Shown here: positions 60,420 through 64,000 of the stretch, piece after piece
Numbering within the stretch: position 1 is the first letter of the stretch
Layout: the number at the start of each line of letters is the position of its first letter
NCBI RefSeq assembly: GCF_006363955.1
Contig: NZ_CP040948.1
Coordinates: forward strand, 1,736,001 to 1,800,000
DNA: 64,000 nt
Direction: 5' to 3'
Source: Methylophilus medardicus
Lineage (GTDB): Bacteria > Pseudomonadota > Gammaproteobacteria > Burkholderiales > Methylophilaceae
Notes under the pieces: generated by a model
The model's input: only the letters and a program-made list of their open reading frames with translations
Told to the model about the DNA's origin: nothing
Databases searched by the model: none
Translations under genes and position numbers: made by a program

Positions 60420-62108
60420 ATGAAATTGCGCTTCAGTAGCGGTGAATGCAGTGTGACTGGGCCTAGACCTCGTAACGAGGACTATATTGGCTTAGTCACG
60501 CCTGCGGATGCGCAATTAGAAATTAAAGGCGCCTTGCTGGCCGTGGCAGATGGCATTAGTGGCGGCGCGGGTGGGGCCGAAGCGGCAGAAATGACCATAC
60601 GCACGCTCTGCGCGGACTACTATGCCACGCCGGACACTTGGACCATACAGCATGCTTTGGACAAAGTTTTGCTGGCGGCCAATCGCTGGGTGTTATCACA
60701 GGCCCGCAAGCATCAACACATGGCAGGTATGGCCACCACGCTCTCGCTGCTGGTATTGCGCGGACAGCGTTACGTACTGGCGCATGTCGGCGACTCGCGC
60801 ATTTATCGGTTGCGTGCGCAATCGCTACAGTGCCTGACCACGGATCATGTGTGGGACAGACCCGATATGCGCCACGTGCTCAAACGAGCAGTCGGCTTGG
60901 ATGATCAGCTCAGTGTGGATTATGCCGAGGGCTTGCTGCAAACTGGTGACGTGTATGCCATTGTGAGCGATGGGGTATGGGCGGCGCTGGGGGATGCTGA
61001 TATTCATAAGGTCTTGATGCTATATCACACGCCTCAACTGATGGCAGAAGCACTGAGCCGTCTAGCTTTAGAAAAAGGGGGGCAAGACAACGCCTCTGCC
61101 GTGGTCGTAAGGGTTGATCAGTTGGGTGACGATCATCTCACCGATATGCTTGCGGATGCTTTAAGCCTGCCCTTACCACCAAAACTGGCCATCGGCGACC
61201 AACTCGACGGTTTTACCATCACGCAAATTCTCCACGATTCGCGCGTTAGCCTGCTCTATCAGGTTAAAAATCCAGCTGGCCAGTTGTTTGTATTAAAAAC
61301 CTTGCAGGCCAGCCGGGCCGACGACCCCGCCAGTTGTGAGGCGCTGCTCAACGAAGAGTGGCTGGCCAAGCGGGTGGTGTCGCAGTGTGTGCCACAAATA
61401 TTACCCCTAAGCCGTGAGCAGCGCACCGCGCTCTATTACGTGATGACTTGGCATGAAGGCGCCACCCTGCAACAGCGTTTGAATGCCGGACACCATTTCA
61501 GCATCAATGGCGTGGCCAATATCGGCCAAGATCTGATGCGCGGGCTGAGTATGCTGCATCGGTTAAATATCGTGCACCGTGACATCAAACCCGCCAATAT
61601 TCATATGGGCAGCGACAATCGCCTCCGTATTCTCGACTTGGGCGTAGCACTTAACAGCACATTAGCCATGCCTGCACAAATCGACAATCCCGGCACGCCA
61701 AGTTTTATGGCGCCTGAGTTATTTGAAGGAAAACTGGCTGATCGACAAGCCGATATCTATGCCGCCGGCGTCACGCTCTATCACTTACTCACACGCAAAT
61801 ATCCCTATGGCGAGGTAGAGCCTTTTCAATCGCCCCGCTTTGGTGAGCCGATACGGCCCAGTCGCTATCGTCCAGAGATTCCGGCCTGGCTTGAAAACAT
61901 TATTCTTAAAGCGATTGCCCGAAAACCGGATCAGCGTTTTGAAACCGCCGAAGAAATGTTGCTCGCACTGGAACATGGCGAGTTAAAACCGATTGTGATT
62001 CCACGTACCCCGCTGATCGAACGCGCACGACTAGTGAAATGGCAATGGCTGGCCATCATCTCACTTTGCATCAACCTATTACTGATTTACTTGTTACTGG
62101 TCTCTTGA
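60420..62108 (+). CDS. Bifunctional PP2C phosphatase-Ser/Thr kinase membrane protein
   Basis: A 562-residue fusion. Residues 1-235 are a PP2C phosphatase with its motifs in order: PRPRNEDYIG, VADGISGGAGG, LAHVGDSRIYRL, IVSDGVW and GGQDNAS (metal-site Asp residues present). Residues 260-520 are a Hanks-type kinase: the Lys in FVLKTL, VHRDIKPANIHM catalytic loop, LDLGVAL (DLG in place of DFG), GTPSFMAPELFEG and DIYAAGVTLYHLL. The glycine-rich loop is degenerate. A single membrane helix (WLAIISLCINLLLIYLLLV) ends the protein, so the catalytic parts are cytosolic. It lies between narK and nirD, which suggests a role in nitrate transport or assimilation. The target is not known. Confidence 0.9.
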   Translation: MKLRFSSGECSVTGPRPRNEDYIGLVTPADAQLEIKGALLAVADGISGGAGGAEAAEMTIRTLCADYYATPDTWTIQHALDKVLLAANRWVLSQARKHQHMAGMATTLSLLVLRGQRYVLAHVGDSRIYRLRAQSLQCLTTDHVWDRPDMRHVLKRAVGLDDQLSVDYAEGLLQTGDVYAIVSDGVWAALGDADIHKVLMLYHTPQLMAEALSRLALEKGGQDNASAVVVRVDQLGDDHLTDMLADALSLPLPPKLAIGDQLDGFTITQILHDSRVSLLYQVKNPAGQLFVLKTLQASRADDPASCEALLNEEWLAKRVVSQCVPQILPLSREQRTALYYVMTWHEGATLQQRLNAGHHFSINGVANIGQDLMRGLSMLHRLNIVHRDIKPANIHMGSDNRLRILDLGVALNSTLAMPAQIDNPGTPSFMAPELFEGKLADRQADIYAAGVTLYHLLTRKYPYGEVEPFQSPRFGEPIRPSRYRPEIPAWLENIILKAIARKPDQRFETAEEMLLALEHGELKPIVIPRTPLIERARLVKWQWLAIISLCINLLLIYLLLVS

Positions 62109-62140
62109 GATCGGTATTACTGCAACAAAAGAGGAAAAAA

Positions 62141-62452
62141 ATGAGCTGGACTAAAATCTGCCCGATGAACGAAATCCCGGTGCTGGGTGCACGCGTCGTA
62201 CGCCATGGTGAGGTCGACATCGGCGTGTTTCGTACCGATGACGACCGAGTGTTTGCGCTAAACAACCGTTGCCCGCACAAGGGCGGGCCGTTGTCACAAG
62301 GCATGGTCTATGGCGATAAAGTCGCCTGCCCATTACACAGCTGGAAAATCAGCTTGGTGGATGGCAAAGCTGAAGAGCCGGATGTCGGGCAGACGGCGTG
62401 TTTTGCGGTGAAAATTGAAAACGGCGATGTTTATCTACAACTCAATCCTTAA
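62141..62452 (+). CDS. nirD: Nitrite reductase small subunit (Rieske)
   Basis: A 103-residue Rieske-type protein with the [2Fe-2S] ligands in CPHKGGPLSQG and CPLHSW (C-x-H, then C-x2-H). It is the small subunit of NADH-nitrite reductase, NirBD. The ATG at 62141 follows AGAGGAAAAA. The frame opens further upstream inside the kinase gene, but that part is not family-like. In many genomes nirD directly follows nirB; here two genes intervene. Confidence 0.95.
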   Translation: MSWTKICPMNEIPVLGARVVRHGEVDIGVFRTDDDRVFALNNRCPHKGGPLSQGMVYGDKVACPLHSWKISLVDGKAEEPDVGQTACFAVKIENGDVYLQLNP

Positions 62453-62458
62453 TCAAAG

Positions 62459-64000
62459 ATGCAAGACCATTTTATGATGCAACCGTCACCGCGCCCACCC
62501 ACCTCCAGCGCCGTCTCTACTGCGCCGGTCACGTTTTATCCCACGCGCAAAGAGACGCGGAGCACTTGCTGTTATTGCGGGGTGGGCTGTGGCGTCATCA
62601 TTACCAGCGAAGGTAAGCAGATCGTCGACGTGAAGGGGGATCCTGAACATCCTGCCAATGCCGGTCGCTTGTGCTCCAAAGGCGCAACGCTGCACCTGAC
62701 TACCAAGCTGGATGCACGCGCGCTTTATCCCGAGCGGCGCCTCTCACGTGACTTGCCGCGCGATCGCGTGGATTGGGATACCGCGTTAGACCATGTGGTC
62801 GACCGCTTTGCGGACATTATTCAAACGCATGGCCCGGATGCGGTTGCATTTTACATATCGGGCCAATTGTTAACCGAAGACTATTACGTTTTTAATAAGC
62901 TGGCCAAAGGGCTCATTGGTACCAACAACGTCGATACAAATTCCCGCTTGTGCATGAGCTCTGCCGTGGCAGGCTACAAAGCCACGCTGGGTGCCGATGC
63001 GCCACCCGCCTGTTATGAGGATATCGAACAGACCAATTGTCTGTTTATTGCCGGCTCGAACACAGCGTTTGCGCATCCGGTGCTGTTCCGCCGCATTGAG
63101 GATGCCAAAGCTAAAAATCCAGCGCTCAAGGTGGTCGTGGTTGATCCGCGTCGCACCGACACCGCGCAATTTGCCGACTTACATCTGGCCATTTTGCCCG
63201 GCACCGATGTTGCCCTGTTTAATGGTTTGCTGCATGTGATGTTGTGGGAAGGTCTGCTCGATATGGCCTATATCCGCCACCATACCGAAGGCTTCGAAGC
63301 GCTCAAAGAAACCGTGCGCGAATACACGCCAAAAATGGTAGCCGATATCTGCGGCATCGGCGAAAAAGACATTATTCAGGCAGCCAAGTGGTTCGGGGCT
63401 GGCCCCACCTTGTCCCTGTATTGTATGGGGCTGAATCAATCGATCCACGGCACTGAAAAAAATGCCGCTTTGATTAACTTGCATTTAGCTACTGGCCAAA
63501 TTGGCATCCCAGGCGCAGGTCCGTTCTCTCTCACCGGCCAGCCCAATGCCATGGGGGGTCGTGAGGTCGGTGGCATGGCCAACCTGTTATCTGGTCATCG
63601 CGATTTGGCCAACGCAGCACACCGTGCCGAAGTGGCGCAGTTGTGGGGCATACCCGAGGTGCCGGCGCAGCCCGGCAAAACGGCGGTCGAAATGTTTGAA
63701 GCGCTAAAAACGGGCGAGATTAAAGCCATTTGGATTGCCTGCACCAACCCTGCGCACTCAATGCCCGATTTAAATCCAGTGCTATCTGCCTTGCAACATG
63801 CCGAACTGGTGGTGTTACAAGATGCTTTTAACAACACCGAGAGCAATGCCTATGCTGATGTGGTGTTACCAGCGACCACTTGGGGAGAAAAAGAAGGCAC
63901 GGTGACGAACTCAGAGCGTCGCATCACAAGAGTGCGCCAAGCGGTCCCCAACCCCGGTGAAACCCGCCATGACTGGGAAACCGTGGTCGACTTTGCGCAA
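62459..64000 (+). CDS. nasA: Assimilatory nitrate reductase catalytic subunit (start, cut by window end)
   Basis: At least 514 codons of a molybdopterin oxidoreductase, open to the right edge. The N-terminal [4Fe-4S] ligands are in STCCYCGVGCGV and AGRLCSKG. The molybdopterin core has NVDTNSRLCMSSAVAGYK, FIAGSNTAFAHPVLFRRI, LPGTDVALFNG and LTGQPNAMGGREVGGMANLL, all typical of the assimilatory NasA/NasC group. It reduces nitrate to nitrite for NirBD. The start could be ATG 62459 or ATG 62474; neither has a strong ribosome site. Naming follows the Klebsiella system (nasFEDCBA). Confidence 0.95.
   Translation, partial: MQDHFMMQPSPRPPTSSAVSTAPVTFYPTRKETRSTCCYCGVGCGVIITSEGKQIVDVKGDPEHPANAGRLCSKGATLHLTTKLDARALYPERRLSRDLPRDRVDWDTALDHVVDRFADIIQTHGPDAVAFYISGQLLTEDYYVFNKLAKGLIGTNNVDTNSRLCMSSAVAGYKATLGADAPPACYEDIEQTNCLFIAGSNTAFAHPVLFRRIEDAKAKNPALKVVVVDPRRTDTAQFADLHLAILPGTDVALFNGLLHVMLWEGLLDMAYIRHHTEGFEALKETVREYTPKMVADICGIGEKDIIQAAKWFGAGPTLSLYCMGLNQSIHGTEKNAALINLHLATGQIGIPGAGPFSLTGQPNAMGGREVGGMANLLSGHRDLANAAHRAEVAQLWGIPEVPAQPGKTAVEMFEALKTGEIKAIWIACTNPAHSMPDLNPVLSALQHAELVVLQDAFNNTESNAYADVVLPATTWGEKEGTVTNSERRITRVRQAVPNPGETRHDWETVVDFAQ

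Overview
The window looks like the chromosome of a Gram-negative betaproteobacterium, most likely a Methylophilaceae-type methylotroph. That is an inference from protein flavour, the lptD-surA-pdxA-rsmA and pepP-ubiH-ubiI orders, and a B12-responsive nrd locus; no methanol-oxidation gene lies here to confirm it. It is dense, mostly housekeeping sequence with short intergenic gaps. I see no rRNA, tRNA, CRISPR array, insertion sequence or prophage.

Layout. 1-2.3 kb: end of a glutamine amidotransferase-like gene, rluE, a divergent icd and a cold-shock gene. 2.6-5.6 kb: pilB-pilC of type IV pili. 5.6-11.2 kb (minus): a DUF3820/DUF2927 pair, then pepP-ubiH-ubiI-dsbC. 11.4-14.6 kb: a diguanylate cyclase, then amgK-murU (peptidoglycan recycling) with a psiE-like gene. 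14.7-21 kb: lptD-surA-pdxA-rsmA, then adk. 21-23.2 kb: a TonB-dependent receptor that looks like an insertion. 23.5-30.3 kb: leuS-lptE-holA-proA-nadD and a small unknown gene. 30.3-34.7 kb (minus): nrdA-nrdB-yfaE, class Ia ribonucleotide reductase and its ferredoxin. 35-41 kb: a FadL-family porin, metE/metR and hflX. 41-47.5 kb: an RND efflux operon with a divergent TetR regulator. 47.7-49.4 kb: a Kef/YbaL antiporter. 49.6-64 kb: a nitrate-assimilation cluster: nasR, nasFED (ABC importer), a porin, cobA (siroheme), nirB, a NarK-type transporter, a phosphatase-kinase fusion, nirD and the start of the nitrate reductase gene, cut by the window end.

Two regulatory regions stand out. (1) Upstream of nasF, the sequence shows an NtrC-type site, a canonical sigma-54 promoter, two hairpins with six-base loops of the form AANGGC, and an 18-bp intrinsic terminator whose 5' arm overlaps the second hairpin. 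This is the layout expected for NasR (NIT-ANTAR) antitermination, and nasR lies immediately upstream. (2) Upstream of nrdA, a sigma-70 promoter has one NrdR box between -35 and -10 and a second one 32 bp away (centre to centre). It is followed by a full cobalamin riboswitch. DNA precursor synthesis therefore appears to be controlled both by NrdR and by B12, which predicts a B12-dependent class II reductase elsewhere in the genome.

Other points: isocitrate dehydrogenase carries several NAD-type substitutions at the NADP-contact positions; a perfect 12-bp inverted repeat sits between the RND operon and its TetR regulator; lptD and lptE appear to use TTG starts; and an uncharacterised PP2C-Ser/Thr kinase fusion is embedded in the nitrate operon.
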